64,000 nt of DNA from Chloroflexi bacterium OLB13 (GCA_001567485.1 JZRA01000080.1:33912-97911), one strand, 5' to 3'. Positions 35,445-44,783 are shown, counted from the first letter of the stretch. The notes: generated from the letters alone by a model not told the origin. Made by a program: numbers and translations.

Positions 35445-36332
35445 ATGCCCATTCAAGGCAATCTGCGCGATTTCAGCACGACTCAGCTTTTGAACTTGAT
35501 CAACCTATCGGGGCGCACGGGCGTTCTGCGGTTGTATGAAGGAGTCAGCACCGGAGAACGCGACGCGAACAACAACGAGAAGATCGCGCCGGGGCGGGAA
35601 CGCGCACAGATCCTGTTCAAGTCGGGCAAGCTGGTCTATGCGATGGTGGCGGGACAGCTCAACGACCTGATCGCTGTGCTCAAACAGGGTGGGAAGCTGA
35701 GCGAAACGCAGTCCAAGCTGCTGCGCGAGCGCGCCAAAGGAACCGGCGACAAGGCGCTGGCGATGCGCCTGATCGGGGCGAACTACGTGTCCCGAAACGA
35801 CATCGTCGCCTGCGTTCAACAGTACGTGTTGGACATCGTCTACAATGCGATGGCGTGGAACCGCGAGCCGTTCCGGTTCGAGGAGAACGTCGACATCGAC
35901 CGCGCCGACCGCATCATGGTACCAATCGACCTTCAGAACGTGATCGTCGAGGGCGCGCGACGGCTCAAAGAACTTGACGAGATCACCAAGCACATCGACA
36001 ACCTTGACCTCTGCTTGAAGTTCCCTGAGAACCCGAAAGAGAAGTACGCCGGAGTTCATCTCAGCGTCGATGAGTGGAACGTCGTCAAGTATGTCAACCC
36101 GAAGAACACCATCCGTCAGATCGCGCGCGCGATCAACATGAGCGACACCGAAATCCGGCGGATCGTGTATGGGCTTGAGCATGCGGGCCTCGTCGAGATT
36201 GTGCGGCCCGTCGCGCCCAAGCCGGCGCCGATGCCGGTGCAGTCCGCGGATCGCTCGGCACGGCTCCAGCCGCAGCGGCCCCAGCGCCAAGTGGTGAACC
36301 GGATCATCGAAAAGCTGCGTTCGTTGGGCTAG
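35445..36332 (+). CDS. DUF4388 (PATAN) domain protein with C-terminal winged helix
   Basis: 295-residue cytosolic protein. The N-terminal ~100 residues have the DUF4388/PATAN pattern (QGNLRDFSTTQLLNLINLSG, GVLRLYEG, ILFKSGKLVYAMV), a small domain linked to signalling and to Ras-like GTPases in bacteria. The central part (RADRIMVPIDLQNVIVEGAR) is again DUF4388-typical. A C-terminal helical unit, TIRQIARAINMSDTEIRRIV, looks like a winged helix. GAGGG sits five bases before ATG 35445. The next gene, 117 bases later, encodes a small GTPase, supporting a functional pair. Confidence 0.82.
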   Translation: MPIQGNLRDFSTTQLLNLINLSGRTGVLRLYEGVSTGERDANNNEKIAPGRERAQILFKSGKLVYAMVAGQLNDLIAVLKQGGKLSETQSKLLRERAKGTGDKALAMRLIGANYVSRNDIVACVQQYVLDIVYNAMAWNREPFRFEENVDIDRADRIMVPIDLQNVIVEGARRLKELDEITKHIDNLDLCLKFPENPKEKYAGVHLSVDEWNVVKYVNPKNTIRQIARAINMSDTEIRRIVYGLEHAGLVEIVRPVAPKPAPMPVQSADRSARLQPQRPQRQVVNRIIEKLRSLG

Positions 36333-36449
36333 TACTCAGGGCCGAATTTGGTTGTCACCCGCCGGTGATGGCGCTACCATTTGGGCGGGATTATCAATCG
36401 CAGGAATTTATTCAGTCAGGATTGCGCATCCTCAGTTTACGGAGACGCC

Positions 36450-36983
36450 ATGCAGACGGTCAAAATGGTCATAACGGGGCCATACAGTTCGGGGAAGACG
36501 GAGTTCATCCGGTCTATCAGCGAGATTGAAGTCGTCTCGACCGAGCGCGAAGTGACGACGGAGGCGGAACGCCGCGAAAAAGGCGCTACCACCGTCGCGA
36601 TGGACTTTGGCCGCATCACCGTCGATGACGACCTCGTGTTGTACCTGTTCGGCACACCCGGCCAACGCCGTTTCGACTTCATGTGGGAGATTTTGGCTGA
36701 AGGCATGCTCGGCTTTATCGTCATGGTCGACAGCTCGAAGCCGGAGACATTTCGCGAGGCGAAAAACATCCTTGAGACGTTCCGCGCCTACGCCGCGACG
36801 CCGTATGTCGTCGCCGCCAACAAGCAGGATCATCCGGACGCATGGTCGCCCGACGACCTGCGCATCGCGCTGCGTATCGACCCGGACGTCAAGCTGTTGA
36901 AGTGCGTTGCTCGCGAGCGCGCGTCCGTGCGTGACGTGCTGCTGGAGCTGCTCTACGCGATCACCGAGCAGATGGACGAATAG
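36450..36983 (+). CDS. Small Ras-like GTPase (CvnD/MglA-like)
   Basis: 177-residue GTPase. P-loop GPYSSGKT (residues 10-17), switch I region with conserved Thr (EKGATTVAMDFG), G3 as LFGTPGQRRF (68-72; Gly instead of Asp, as is usual in the conservon CvnD group), and G4 NKQD (114-117). The segment FDFMWEIL after G3 also matches CvnD-type proteins. These act as molecular switches, often with roadblock or PATAN partners, on the inner membrane face. GGAG lies five bases before ATG 36450. A GTPase-activating roadblock protein was not found in the window. Confidence 0.9.
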   Translation: MQTVKMVITGPYSSGKTEFIRSISEIEVVSTEREVTTEAERREKGATTVAMDFGRITVDDDLVLYLFGTPGQRRFDFMWEILAEGMLGFIVMVDSSKPETFREAKNILETFRAYAATPYVVAANKQDHPDAWSPDDLRIALRIDPDVKLLKCVARERASVRDVLLELLYAITEQMDE

Positions 36984-37004
36984 CACGGAACGGCGAGAGT
37001 AACC

Positions 37005-37790
37005 GTGCCGACAATCACCACGGATCAGGGCAATATCCATTACGAGTCGCTGGGGCGCGGACGGCCGGTGCTTTTGTTGCACGGCTGGCTCGGCTCTTGG
37101 GAACTGTGGCGGCGTTCGCTGGAGGAGCTGTCGTCGGAGTTCCGCGTCTACGCGCTCGATCACCTCGGCTTTGGCGAGTCGCGTGATCGGGCGGGGCGGT
37201 TCACGGTCGACCAGTACATCCAGTCGGTCAGCCTATTCATGGAGAAGCAGGGCATCCAGAAGGCTGCAATCATCGGGCATTCCATGGGCGGAACGGTTGC
37301 GTTGGGCGTCGCAAAGAACCGGCCCGATCAAGTTGCCAAAGCGGCCGTCATCGGTTCCCCGATCAATGGCGCGTCGCTGGCCCCGCTGCTGAAACTATCC
37401 GGCTACGAGTCGGTCGCCCGGCTGTTCTGGACATTCCCGTCGCTGCTCAAGCTGTTCATGCGATATTACGCCTACTTCATCGCCAACGACGGCGGCGCCA
37501 TGAGCAAGATGCTGGTGCATGACGTGTCGAAAATCACGGCCGAATCGTACTTTATGAGCATCGGAACGCTGCGCAAGACCGACCTACGCGGGCAGATCGC
37601 CGATCTACCGATGCCGGTGATGGGCATGTACGGGCCGAAGGATCGAATTGTGCATCCTAATCAGGCCAAGCTGCTCAAGGAAGAACTTCCGGCGGCTGAG
37701 ATCGCGTGGTTCGAGAACGCCGGCCACTTCGTGATGCTGGACGAGCCTGAGAAGTTCCACAAAACCCTCCGCGAGTTTCTCAACAAGTAA
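37005..37790 (+). CDS. Alpha/beta hydrolase
   Basis: 261-residue alpha/beta-fold hydrolase with the full triad: Ser93 (IGHSMGGTV), Asp213 (GPKDRIV) and His241 (AGHFVM). The oxyanion segment is LLHGWLGSW. The cap domain (about 120-195) is helical. Start is GTG, 21 bases after the GTPase gene, so it may be in the same transcript. Substrate cannot be told by eye; esterase, lactonase or C-C hydrolase are all possible. No signal peptide. Confidence 0.9.
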   Translation: MPTITTDQGNIHYESLGRGRPVLLLHGWLGSWELWRRSLEELSSEFRVYALDHLGFGESRDRAGRFTVDQYIQSVSLFMEKQGIQKAAIIGHSMGGTVALGVAKNRPDQVAKAAVIGSPINGASLAPLLKLSGYESVARLFWTFPSLLKLFMRYYAYFIANDGGAMSKMLVHDVSKITAESYFMSIGTLRKTDLRGQIADLPMPVMGMYGPKDRIVHPNQAKLLKEELPAAEIAWFENAGHFVMLDEPEKFHKTLREFLNK

Positions 37791-37807
37791 CGCGCGCCAC
37801 CCGTTTG

Positions 37808-37850
37808 TTGACATCCACCGATTGACGGCATACCCTGAGTCTATCGGTGG
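37808..37850 (+). promoter_or_regulatory. Promoter with overlapping inverted repeat
   Basis: TTGACA (37808-37813), 17-base spacer and TACCCT (37831-37836), ahead of the gene at 37872. An inverted repeat CCACCGAT (37815-37822) / ATCGGTGG (37843-37850) brackets the -10 box, an operator-like layout. Confidence 0.45.
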
Positions 37851-37871
37851 GTTAGCGAGCGGATACCTCTC

Positions 37872-38474
37872 ATGATTCCCCGAACCTTGATTCTGCGCGG
37901 CACGGTAGGCGTTATCCTAGCCGCTGTCGCGCTCCTCGCCGCATCCGCGCAAGATGCGGCTGACCACGGCGACGCGCCCGAAACCTACGCTGCCGCTGTT
38001 CATCTGGACGCTGGATCGGAGTGGTTGGGGCCGCCCGGCGAGCCAGCGATCAGCCTTGAGGCCGCGCGATGCCCGGTCGATACTGACCAGTTTGACGACG
38101 GCTTGAGCGAAGACGGCACGATCACGATCAGCGCCGGCCCAGACGCGCCGATGGGCGAACGTCAGGTCAGCGCGTGGGTTGACCGGAATGACGACGGCGA
38201 TTGGGGCGACCGCGACGAGTGGGTTGTGCGCCGCGTGCTGCTGTGGCTGAAACCCGACCGCACGCGCACCTTGAACGCCCCTTCGCTGGCGGAGGCTTAC
38301 GGGAAGCACTGGATCCGCGTCACGCTGATCCGGGTGGCCGACCCGACGACGACCAGCTCGGACGGCTCGATTCTAGCGAACGTGGGCGAGACCGAGGACT
38401 ACGCGCCGACCGGATTCGTGGCCGATTCTGCGGGTGGCGATGCTATCGAAGGCTGCGCCCTGCCGACCGATTAG
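37872..38474 (+). CDS. Secreted GEVED-type protein
   Basis: 200-residue exported protein. Signal peptide: hydrophobic stretch to AASAQDAADHG. The rest fits a GEVED-like extracellular domain: DHGDAPETY at the beginning, SAWVDRNDDGDWGDRDEW in the middle and VGETEDYAP at the end, with Asp-rich loops likely to bind calcium. GEVED domains are commonly stacked on large adhesins, so a single copy is small. It probably acts outside the cell; function unknown. Transcribed from the promoter at 37808. Confidence 0.72.
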   Translation: MIPRTLILRGTVGVILAAVALLAASAQDAADHGDAPETYAAAVHLDAGSEWLGPPGEPAISLEAARCPVDTDQFDDGLSEDGTITISAGPDAPMGERQVSAWVDRNDDGDWGDRDEWVVRRVLLWLKPDRTRTLNAPSLAEAYGKHWIRVTLIRVADPTTTSSDGSILANVGETEDYAPTGFVADSAGGDAIEGCALPTD

Positions 38475-38509
38475 CCGTAACCTTTTGGCCGCACCCGGCG
38501 CTTAGGCGT

Positions 38510-38515
38510 TATAAT
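38510..38515 (+). promoter_or_regulatory. Candidate -10 box for the beta-helix gene
   Basis: Consensus TATAAT 31 bases before the ATG at 38547; no clear -35 box. Its position argues for the start at 38547 rather than an ATG overlapping the box. Confidence 0.4.
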
Positions 38516-38546
38516 GGGGATGCACGAGCCGACGCAGGGCATCGCT

Positions 38547-39866
38547 ATGTATCGCTATATCATCGAAGATCAGCGCCATGTTCCACCGTTCAACGAACCG
38601 GCCAGCCAGCTCACGATTGGCACCGAGCCGCTGAAGATCCATCACGAGAACATCGTCGCTCAGGTTTTCGGGCCGCAGGTGACGCTCGGCCCGACGCTGC
38701 GCAGCCGTGAGGAACTCGATCAGGTGATCGGTGAGGCGGTCGTCTACCGCGACAGCTTATGGTTCGACCGCGAGTTCCTTGACTATTTTGTACAAGAGGC
38801 ACGGCGCACGGGAAAGGCATGCCGCGCGGCGTTCCCCGCCAGCGACAAGGCGTTTCACACCTATACCGTCCCGCTGACGAAGGGGTTCGAGGTTGCGCTC
38901 GACCCTGCGACGCGCAGCATCATGTTCCTATGCGATTTATGGTATTTCCCGGACGGCTATACGTCGGAGATCGAGCCCGTCGTGGTGCCGAGCGATGCGC
39001 GTGAGATCGGTTTCTACACCGTGCCGGACTTTATGACGATGAAGCAGGGCGATTTGACGCACTTTGCCCCGATGCGCGCTGTGATCTCCATTGAAAGCTG
39101 GGTGCACGTCTACTTCGCCAGCATCATCTTCAGTAACTTCGCGCGCGCGGCGCGTCTCGATAAACTGATCGCCGACAGCGTGTTCGCCAAGCTGCGCCTG
39201 CTGTGGCACGCCATTGTCGAGCAGAAACAGCTTCTCGCCGCATCCGGCGCGGTCAAGATCGGCCGCAACTGCGACATCGACCCATCGGCCGTGATCCGCG
39301 GCCCGGCGACGATTGGCGACAACTGTGCGATCGGCGCTGGCGTGATCCTTGATAACGTGACAATCGGCGACAACGTGACGATTGACGCGGGCTGCACCCT
39401 GATGATGAGCAGCGTCGCCAACAACTGCTTCCTGCCGTTCCGCGCGTCGCTGTATCTCACACAGGTTATGGAGAACACGATCATCGCGCAGAATACGTGT
39501 TTGCAGATGTGCGTGATCGGGCGCAACAGCTTTGTGGGCGCGGGCTGCACGTTCACCGACTTCAACCTGATCGCGCAGAAACCGATGCGCGCGGCCAACA
39601 TCGACGGCGAGCTGCAATCGGTCGGTCAGATCGTGCTGGGCAGCGCCGTGGGGCATAACTGCCGCATCGGGTCGGGAATGGTTGTATTCCCCGGCCGCAT
39701 GATCGAGAGCGACGTCGTGCTGGTGGCCGGGCATCAGCGCCGCGTGATCACCCGCAGTGTGAGCTACGAAGAGAGCGATCATCACATCATCAAGTTCGGT
39801 GATGTGCACAAGCGCTTTTACCCGCGTCGTGACGAGAACGAGTTTGAACTCACCGAAGACTGGTAA
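38547..39866 (+). CDS. Left-handed beta-helix (hexapeptide-repeat) protein
   Basis: 439-residue protein. The N-terminal ~220 residues form a domain I do not recognise (MYRYIIEDQRHVPPFNEPAS, LDPATRSIMFLCDLWYFPDG). Residues about 235-400 contain hexapeptide repeats of the left-handed beta-helix type, for example IGRNCDIDPSAVIRG, IGDNCAIGAGVILDN and VGHNCRIGSGMVV, as in GlmU-type and acyltransferase proteins. No nucleotidyltransferase signature (such as GGxGxR) is seen in the first half, so a GlmU-like function is not supported. A role in acyl or acetyl transfer or as a carbohydrate-binding scaffold is possible. Followed five bases later by the zinc-ribbon gene. Confidence 0.72.
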   Translation: MYRYIIEDQRHVPPFNEPASQLTIGTEPLKIHHENIVAQVFGPQVTLGPTLRSREELDQVIGEAVVYRDSLWFDREFLDYFVQEARRTGKACRAAFPASDKAFHTYTVPLTKGFEVALDPATRSIMFLCDLWYFPDGYTSEIEPVVVPSDAREIGFYTVPDFMTMKQGDLTHFAPMRAVISIESWVHVYFASIIFSNFARAARLDKLIADSVFAKLRLLWHAIVEQKQLLAASGAVKIGRNCDIDPSAVIRGPATIGDNCAIGAGVILDNVTIGDNVTIDAGCTLMMSSVANNCFLPFRASLYLTQVMENTIIAQNTCLQMCVIGRNSFVGAGCTFTDFNLIAQKPMRAANIDGELQSVGQIVLGSAVGHNCRIGSGMVVFPGRMIESDVVLVAGHQRRVITRSVSYEESDHHIIKFGDVHKRFYPRRDENEFELTEDW

Positions 39867-39871
39867 TGTGA

Positions 39872-41269
39872 ATGACCGACTCAACACTGCAGGATGTCCG
39901 TCAAATCCTACAGCAAGGGGATCGGCAGGCCGCCTTGTCGCTTGTCGATCAAATTCTGAGCGCTGCGCCGAGCGCTGAAGGTTGGACGCTGGCGGCGGAG
40001 ATCGTCGAGGCCGAGGCGGACAAGATCAAGTGCTTGGATCAGGCGTTGGCGCTTGATCCGAATTACGAACCGGCGCGCAAGATGTACTCGGCGTTGGGCA
40101 AGCTGCCGCCGCCCCGGCGCGCTCAACCCGCGCCCGCCGCTGCGTCACGCCCGGATGAGTCGCAAGCTGACGAGCCGCGCGTTATTAGCCGTGTCGGTGA
40201 GCAGACCGTCTACGAAGAAGGCATCTACGAGATGCTGTGGGACTGCAAGTACTGCGGAACCACCAAGCTGCTCGGCAAGACGCATAAGTTCTGCCCGGTG
40301 TGCGGCGCGCAGCAGGACGCCTCTTGGCGCTATTTCCCATCGGATGAGGAAAAGATCGCGGTCAAGGATCACGTGTACGTCGGGGCGGACAAGGTCTGCC
40401 CGGCGTGCAACTCGCTGGTCGCGGGCAACGCCGAGTTCTGCGGACGATGCGGCGCGCCACAGACCGCGGCTGCCGAGGTCAAGCGGCAGGCCTCGCGTGA
40501 AGCCGCCGGCGGCCAGAAGTTCGAGCGCGAAGATCTTGTCGCGCGCCAGATGGCCGAGACGTATGGGCCGCCCAAGACGAAGGTCAAGCCGTCGCGGCCG
40601 AAGTGGGTGCCGTTTGTCATTGGCGCGGTCGTGCTCGGTGTCATCGCGTTCGCGTTGTTTGCGATCTTCGCCAAGCGCGAGCAGACCGGCTATGTGACTG
40701 CCTTCAACTGGGAACGCACGATCAACATCGAGCGCTTCAGCGCGGTTGCCGGGTCGGGGCTGTGCTCGGTGATGCCGGCCGACGCGTACAGCGTCTCTCG
40801 CAGTTACGAGCAGGTCGGGTCGCGGCAGGTGCCTGATGGCGAAGATTGCAGTATGCGGCAGGTCGACCTCGGCGATGGGACGTTCCGACAGGAGCGCGTG
40901 TGCGTGCCGCGCTATCGCAGCGAGCCCGTGTACGACTACGTGTGTTCGTACATGGTCAACCGCTGGGGATACTCGCGATCCGCGAATGCATCGGGCGCGC
41001 GCGAACAAACGCCGGCTTGGCCTGATCCGCGCCTCAATACGAGCACGGCGGGAGGCTGCACAAGCACGTTTCCGAGTCTGGGCTGCGAACGCGAGTCCGG
41101 CCGCGACGAACGTTACATGATTACCCTGAAGACGGGTGAGGACGACACGTATCAATGCGACATTCCGTTTGAAGTATGGAATGATCTGCCCGTTGAGGCG
41201 TCGTTCAAGTTCAAGGTCAGCATCGTGGGCAACCGCCCTGACTGCGGCTCGCTGGAACGACAGAACTAA
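39872..41269 (+). CDS. Zinc-ribbon, TPR-like single-pass membrane protein
   Basis: 465 residues. N-terminal helical repeats resemble TPR units (QGDRQAALSLVDQILSAAP, CLDQALALDPNYEPARKMY). Two zinc ribbons follow: CKYCG...CPVCG and CPACN...CGRCG, with four Cys each (about 125-200). One transmembrane helix at about 247-268 (VPFVIGAVVLGVIAFALFAI) is followed by an extracytoplasmic beta-rich domain with many Cys (SVMPADAYSVSRSY, CSMRQVDLGDG, VCVPRYRSEPVYDYVC), probably disulfide-bonded. The architecture suggests a cytosolic sensor or adaptor linked to an exported domain. No family name is offered. Confidence 0.72.
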   Translation: MTDSTLQDVRQILQQGDRQAALSLVDQILSAAPSAEGWTLAAEIVEAEADKIKCLDQALALDPNYEPARKMYSALGKLPPPRRAQPAPAAASRPDESQADEPRVISRVGEQTVYEEGIYEMLWDCKYCGTTKLLGKTHKFCPVCGAQQDASWRYFPSDEEKIAVKDHVYVGADKVCPACNSLVAGNAEFCGRCGAPQTAAAEVKRQASREAAGGQKFEREDLVARQMAETYGPPKTKVKPSRPKWVPFVIGAVVLGVIAFALFAIFAKREQTGYVTAFNWERTINIERFSAVAGSGLCSVMPADAYSVSRSYEQVGSRQVPDGEDCSMRQVDLGDGTFRQERVCVPRYRSEPVYDYVCSYMVNRWGYSRSANASGAREQTPAWPDPRLNTSTAGGCTSTFPSLGCERESGRDERYMITLKTGEDDTYQCDIPFEVWNDLPVEASFKFKVSIVGNRPDCGSLERQN

Positions 41270-41372
41270 AAACCCTCGCCAGCCGGGTGTTTTGCGGTAC
41301 ACTACAATCCATTGAGCCTAGCGCCGCGGGTCATGCACCCGCGGTATCTTTTGGAAACCTACGGAAGCTCTC

Positions 41373-42338
41373 ATGGTTCTACTTGACATTCTCTATATCG
41401 CGCTCGGCTTGGCCGGTCTCTATTTCGGCGGCGACTGGCTTGTGGAAGGCGCATCGCGGTTGGCGCGGGTGCTGGGCGTCCCGGTGGCGATTATCGGCCT
41501 GACCATTGTCGCTTTCGGTACATCGGTGCCGGAACTGGTGACCAACCTCGTTGCCGCAGTGCGCGACACCAACGACATCGCGGTTGGCAATATCGTCGGC
41601 TCGAACATCGCCAACATCGCCTTGATCCTCGGCCTGAGCGCAATTATGGCATCCCGCGCCCTAAGCACGCGCGAGGTTCAGCAGGATTGGGTGATTATGC
41701 TGGCCGTGGCCGTACTCGGTTACGTCTTGCTGTTGATCGACGGTGACTTGAGCCGTGTTGACGGCGCGATTCTGTTCACCGGCATCGTGCTGTATGTCAT
41801 TCGCGCAGTGCGCGGAAGCCGCGAGAAGCCAGCGGATGCGGCAGAGGAGCAGGAAGCTTCCGCAAGTCCTGAGCGCAGCAGTGTGCTCAAGGAATTGGGC
41901 CGAATCGTCATTGGTCTTGGGCTGTTGATTATCGGCGCGCAGCTTACGGTCGACGGCGCAGTGAACATCGCGCGTGTACTCGGCGTCAGCGAGTTGGTGA
42001 TCGGCGTGACGCTGGTCGCTGTCGGGACATCGCTGCCGGAACTGGCGACCTCGGTCATCGCTGCGACCAAAGGGCAGCACGAAATTGCTTTGGGTAATGT
42101 GGTCGGGTCGAACATCTTCAACATTCTATTCATCCTCGGCCTGACCGGCATGCTCGATCCGTACAAGATCAACGGGCAGGCGCTCACGTTCGACGCGCCC
42201 TTCATGATTCTGGTATCGGTGCTGCTGGGAATCTTCATGCGAGATGGCAAGCTGGGCCGGCTCGAAGGAATTATCTTTATCGTGGTCTACATCGTTTACG
42301 TCGGACTGGTGTTCTTGCGGCCATTAACCGGCATGTGA
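41373..42338 (+). CDS. Calcium/sodium antiporter (CaCA family)
   Basis: Inner-membrane cation exchanger of 321 residues with about ten helices. The two internal repeats each carry the CaCA signature: FGTSVPELVTNLVAAV with GNIVGSNIANIALILG, and VGTSLPELATSVIAAT with GNVVGSNIFNILFILG. A charged loop between the halves is at about 145-180. Resembles YrbG. Convergent with recJ, with a four-base gap. Confidence 0.93.
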   Translation: MVLLDILYIALGLAGLYFGGDWLVEGASRLARVLGVPVAIIGLTIVAFGTSVPELVTNLVAAVRDTNDIAVGNIVGSNIANIALILGLSAIMASRALSTREVQQDWVIMLAVAVLGYVLLLIDGDLSRVDGAILFTGIVLYVIRAVRGSREKPADAAEEQEASASPERSSVLKELGRIVIGLGLLIIGAQLTVDGAVNIARVLGVSELVIGVTLVAVGTSLPELATSVIAATKGQHEIALGNVVGSNIFNILFILGLTGMLDPYKINGQALTFDAPFMILVSVLLGIFMRDGKLGRLEGIIFIVVYIVYVGLVFLRPLTGM

Positions 42339-42342
42339 GACG

Positions 42343-44055
42343 TCAGCACGGCTTGACGTCTTCGAGGCGAAGCTGCACCGAACGCCGGTCGCGATACGTA
42401 TTGAACTCCAGCGTGAAGGCGATATCCGCAAACCGATCCAAGTCCTCGAGTATCGGGCCGAGGCCGAAGCCGATGGCGTCGAGTGGCCCCATGCCGGCCC
42501 GCGCGATCCTCAGCTTGAGGTGTTTATCCTCTTTGCCGACCGTGCGTGCGTCCACGATGTGCGCACGATCCATAGCGAACACGGGCTGACGATTCCCGTT
42601 GCCGGTCGGTTCCAACTGCGCTAACTCCTCGACCAACCCGTCGGTGATATTGTGCACCTTGATCTTCGCGTCGATCTCAAGTGTCGGCTCGACGGTTTTG
42701 CCGTGAAGCGCTTCATGGGCAAGGCCGGAGAGTCGTTCGCGCAGCATGGGGATATTCGCATTGCGCACGGTGAAGCCGGCCGCGAGTGCATGGCCCCCGT
42801 GCCGAACCAGCAGGTCGGCGCACTGGTCGAGCGCCGCGGTGATGTCGAATTCGGGGATGCTGCGGCACGATGCGCGGCTCTCTTCCTCGCCGAATTCGAG
42901 GATAATCGCGGGCAGGAAGTACTCCTCGACCATGCGGCCGGCAACCAGCCCGACGATGCCGGACTCCAGATCGCGGTGGCCGGCGAAGATCAGCGAGCCG
43001 TCGAAGGAGTCGCCGATCTCGCTGCGGATAAGATCTTGAGCGCTTCGAGTCTTCTCCTGCCGTTCGGTATTGAGGCGCTGCAGCAGATCGGCCAGCGGCG
43101 CGGCTTCGTTTGCGGTGGATGAACTGAGCAGGCGGTACGCGTCAATGGCGTCCGAGAGACGGCCGGCGGCGTTGATGCGCGGGCCGATGCCAAACGCGAT
43201 GCTGCTGGTCGTTACAGACTCAGGGCTGATGCCGGACACGTCGAGCAGCGCCTGAATACCGGGACGCCGCGCCGAACGCAGCACGTCGAGGCCCTGCCGG
43301 ACGAGCGACCGGTTTTCGAGGTGGTTCAGCGGCATCAGGTCGGCCACAGTGCCGATCGCAACGAGGTCAAGCAGCTGCGTTAGGTCGAACATCTCTGCGC
43401 GTTCCGATCCGCCGTTGCTTAGCTCGGCGCGGCGCAGGGCGTCGATTACCTTGAACGCCACGCCAACGCCGGCGAGCATCGGCTCGTCATAGCCGGGGCG
43501 CTTACAGTTGATGACGGCGTACGCGTCAGGAAGCTCCGGCCCAAGCGAGTGATGATCGGTCACAATCACGTCAATGCCACGGCGGCGCGCATGCGCGATC
43601 TCGTCCAACGCGCGAATACCGCAGTCAACCGTTATGATGAGGCGGTGTCCCTCGTCGTACAGCATGTCGATCGCGCCGACATTTAGGCCATATCCCTCGT
43701 CAACGCGGTTGGGGATATACGCGCGAACGTGCGCCGCGCCCAGCGCTGTCAGCCCCTGTACCATCAGGGCGGTAGCGGTTACGCCGTCGGCATCGAAGTC
43801 ACCGTATACGACAATCGACTCACCGGCTTTGATGGCATCCCGTAAACGCGCCACGGCCTTCGCCATATCGGCAAGCCGGAACGGGTTATGACGGATGTCA
43901 CGCTGCGCGAGAAATTCCGCGGCGTCCTCCGGAGTGGTCAGGCCACGGTTATAGAGTACCTGCGCCAAGATCGGGGTCATCCCGCGATACCCAGCCAACC
44001 ATGAGTCTGGGGCCGGTTCGGACACGATCCATCGCTTGCCCCGCTGATTCGCCAT
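42343..44055 (-). CDS. recJ: Single-stranded-DNA-specific exonuclease RecJ
   Basis: 5'-3' single-strand DNA exonuclease of the RecFOR and repair pathways, 570 residues. DHH domain motifs: VYGDFDADGVTATALM (motif I with Asp ligands), DCGIRALDEI, VTDHHSLGPELP (DHH) and IGTVADLMPL; the DHHA1 domain has RHGGHALAAGFTV and the C-terminal OB fold begins near AKIKVHNITDG. ATG 44055 was chosen; a GTG eight codons upstream is possible. Full length. Confidence 0.95.
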   Translation of the reverse strand: MANQRGKRWIVSEPAPDSWLAGYRGMTPILAQVLYNRGLTTPEDAAEFLAQRDIRHNPFRLADMAKAVARLRDAIKAGESIVVYGDFDADGVTATALMVQGLTALGAAHVRAYIPNRVDEGYGLNVGAIDMLYDEGHRLIITVDCGIRALDEIAHARRRGIDVIVTDHHSLGPELPDAYAVINCKRPGYDEPMLAGVGVAFKVIDALRRAELSNGGSERAEMFDLTQLLDLVAIGTVADLMPLNHLENRSLVRQGLDVLRSARRPGIQALLDVSGISPESVTTSSIAFGIGPRINAAGRLSDAIDAYRLLSSSTANEAAPLADLLQRLNTERQEKTRSAQDLIRSEIGDSFDGSLIFAGHRDLESGIVGLVAGRMVEEYFLPAIILEFGEEESRASCRSIPEFDITAALDQCADLLVRHGGHALAAGFTVRNANIPMLRERLSGLAHEALHGKTVEPTLEIDAKIKVHNITDGLVEELAQLEPTGNGNRQPVFAMDRAHIVDARTVGKEDKHLKLRIARAGMGPLDAIGFGLGPILEDLDRFADIAFTLEFNTYRDRRSVQLRLEDVKPC

Positions 44056-44112
44056 AATCTGTATACCAGTCAAATTCACAGACCTTGATAGTAACAGGCC
44101 GCAAAGTGCGAT

Positions 44113-44691
44113 TCAACCTGAGCGCTCAGGGTACGCCATGCGAACCGCTTCCAACCACGACTGCGTGGCCCTGACGGAGGTCAGACGAACGAGATGAATG
44201 CGGTCATACGGCGGCGACGCGAATAAGGTTTCGTACTGGGCCGCGCGCCGTTTCCGCGTCGTGATGGCCCAGTAGTACAGCGAGTCGGTGTTCCACCGGA
44301 GCTGTCGCAGGAAGTTCTCTCGATTGCCGGAATTCCACAGGTTCTCACGCGTGATTGAGCGCGCGAGCGACCGGCGGGTGAGCCGCCAGAGGATACGCGG
44401 CAGGGGATAGTCCAGCCACACGGCGGTATCGGCCAGCGGCCACACGATGTCCCGCAGCTTCCCGTAGTTCCCGCACGCCGCCCATCGCTCGGCTTGCACA
44501 GCGTCCGCGACGAGCGCGCGCATGTCGTCTACCGGCCGCGTCTCCCATCCGGGCAGAAAGTTGTAGGCGTCCAGCTCGATGTGCACACCACCGATCAGAG
44601 CCGCCAGCGCGTGGGCGAGCGTCGACTTGCCGGCGCCGGTGCTGCCGATCACAATCACACGTTTCAGCGTGTCTGGAACGGTCGGTGACAT
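44113..44691 (-). CDS. Small P-loop kinase-like ATPase (topology-modulation type)
   Basis: 192-residue P-loop NTPase. Walker A GSTGAGKST, then HIELDAYNFLPGWE (acidic helper region), CGNYGKLRDIVWP and WLDYPLPRILWRLTRRSLAR. This layout is seen in adenylate-kinase-like proteins annotated as topology modulation proteins (FlaR-like), whose substrates are uncertain. AGAGGA lies six bases before the ATG. Divergent from the sensor kinase gene; both share a 92-base region containing a weak promoter (TACAAT, 44745-44750). Confidence 0.82.
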   Translation of the reverse strand: MSPTVPDTLKRVIVIGSTGAGKSTLAHALAALIGGVHIELDAYNFLPGWETRPVDDMRALVADAVQAERWAACGNYGKLRDIVWPLADTAVWLDYPLPRILWRLTRRSLARSITRENLWNSGNRENFLRQLRWNTDSLYYWAITTRKRRAAQYETLFASPPYDRIHLVRLTSVRATQSWLEAVRMAYPERSG

Positions 44692-44783
44692 CGTGATCCT
44701 CTCGTGAAAAAAAGCGGCAAGGGTGAAAACGCGCGTGGTGATGTTACAATTGCACGCAGGGTCAACGAGCGAAGGCGTGTCTT

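Noticed and set aside
36516..36671. Gly in place of Asp in the G3 motif of the GTPase as evidence of inactivation
   Set aside because: GTPGQ is usual in the CvnD group, so it is not an anomaly.
38514..38547. Upstream ATG for the beta-helix protein
   Set aside because: It overlaps a TATAAT box and adds an uncharacteristic N-terminus; start at 38547 is better.
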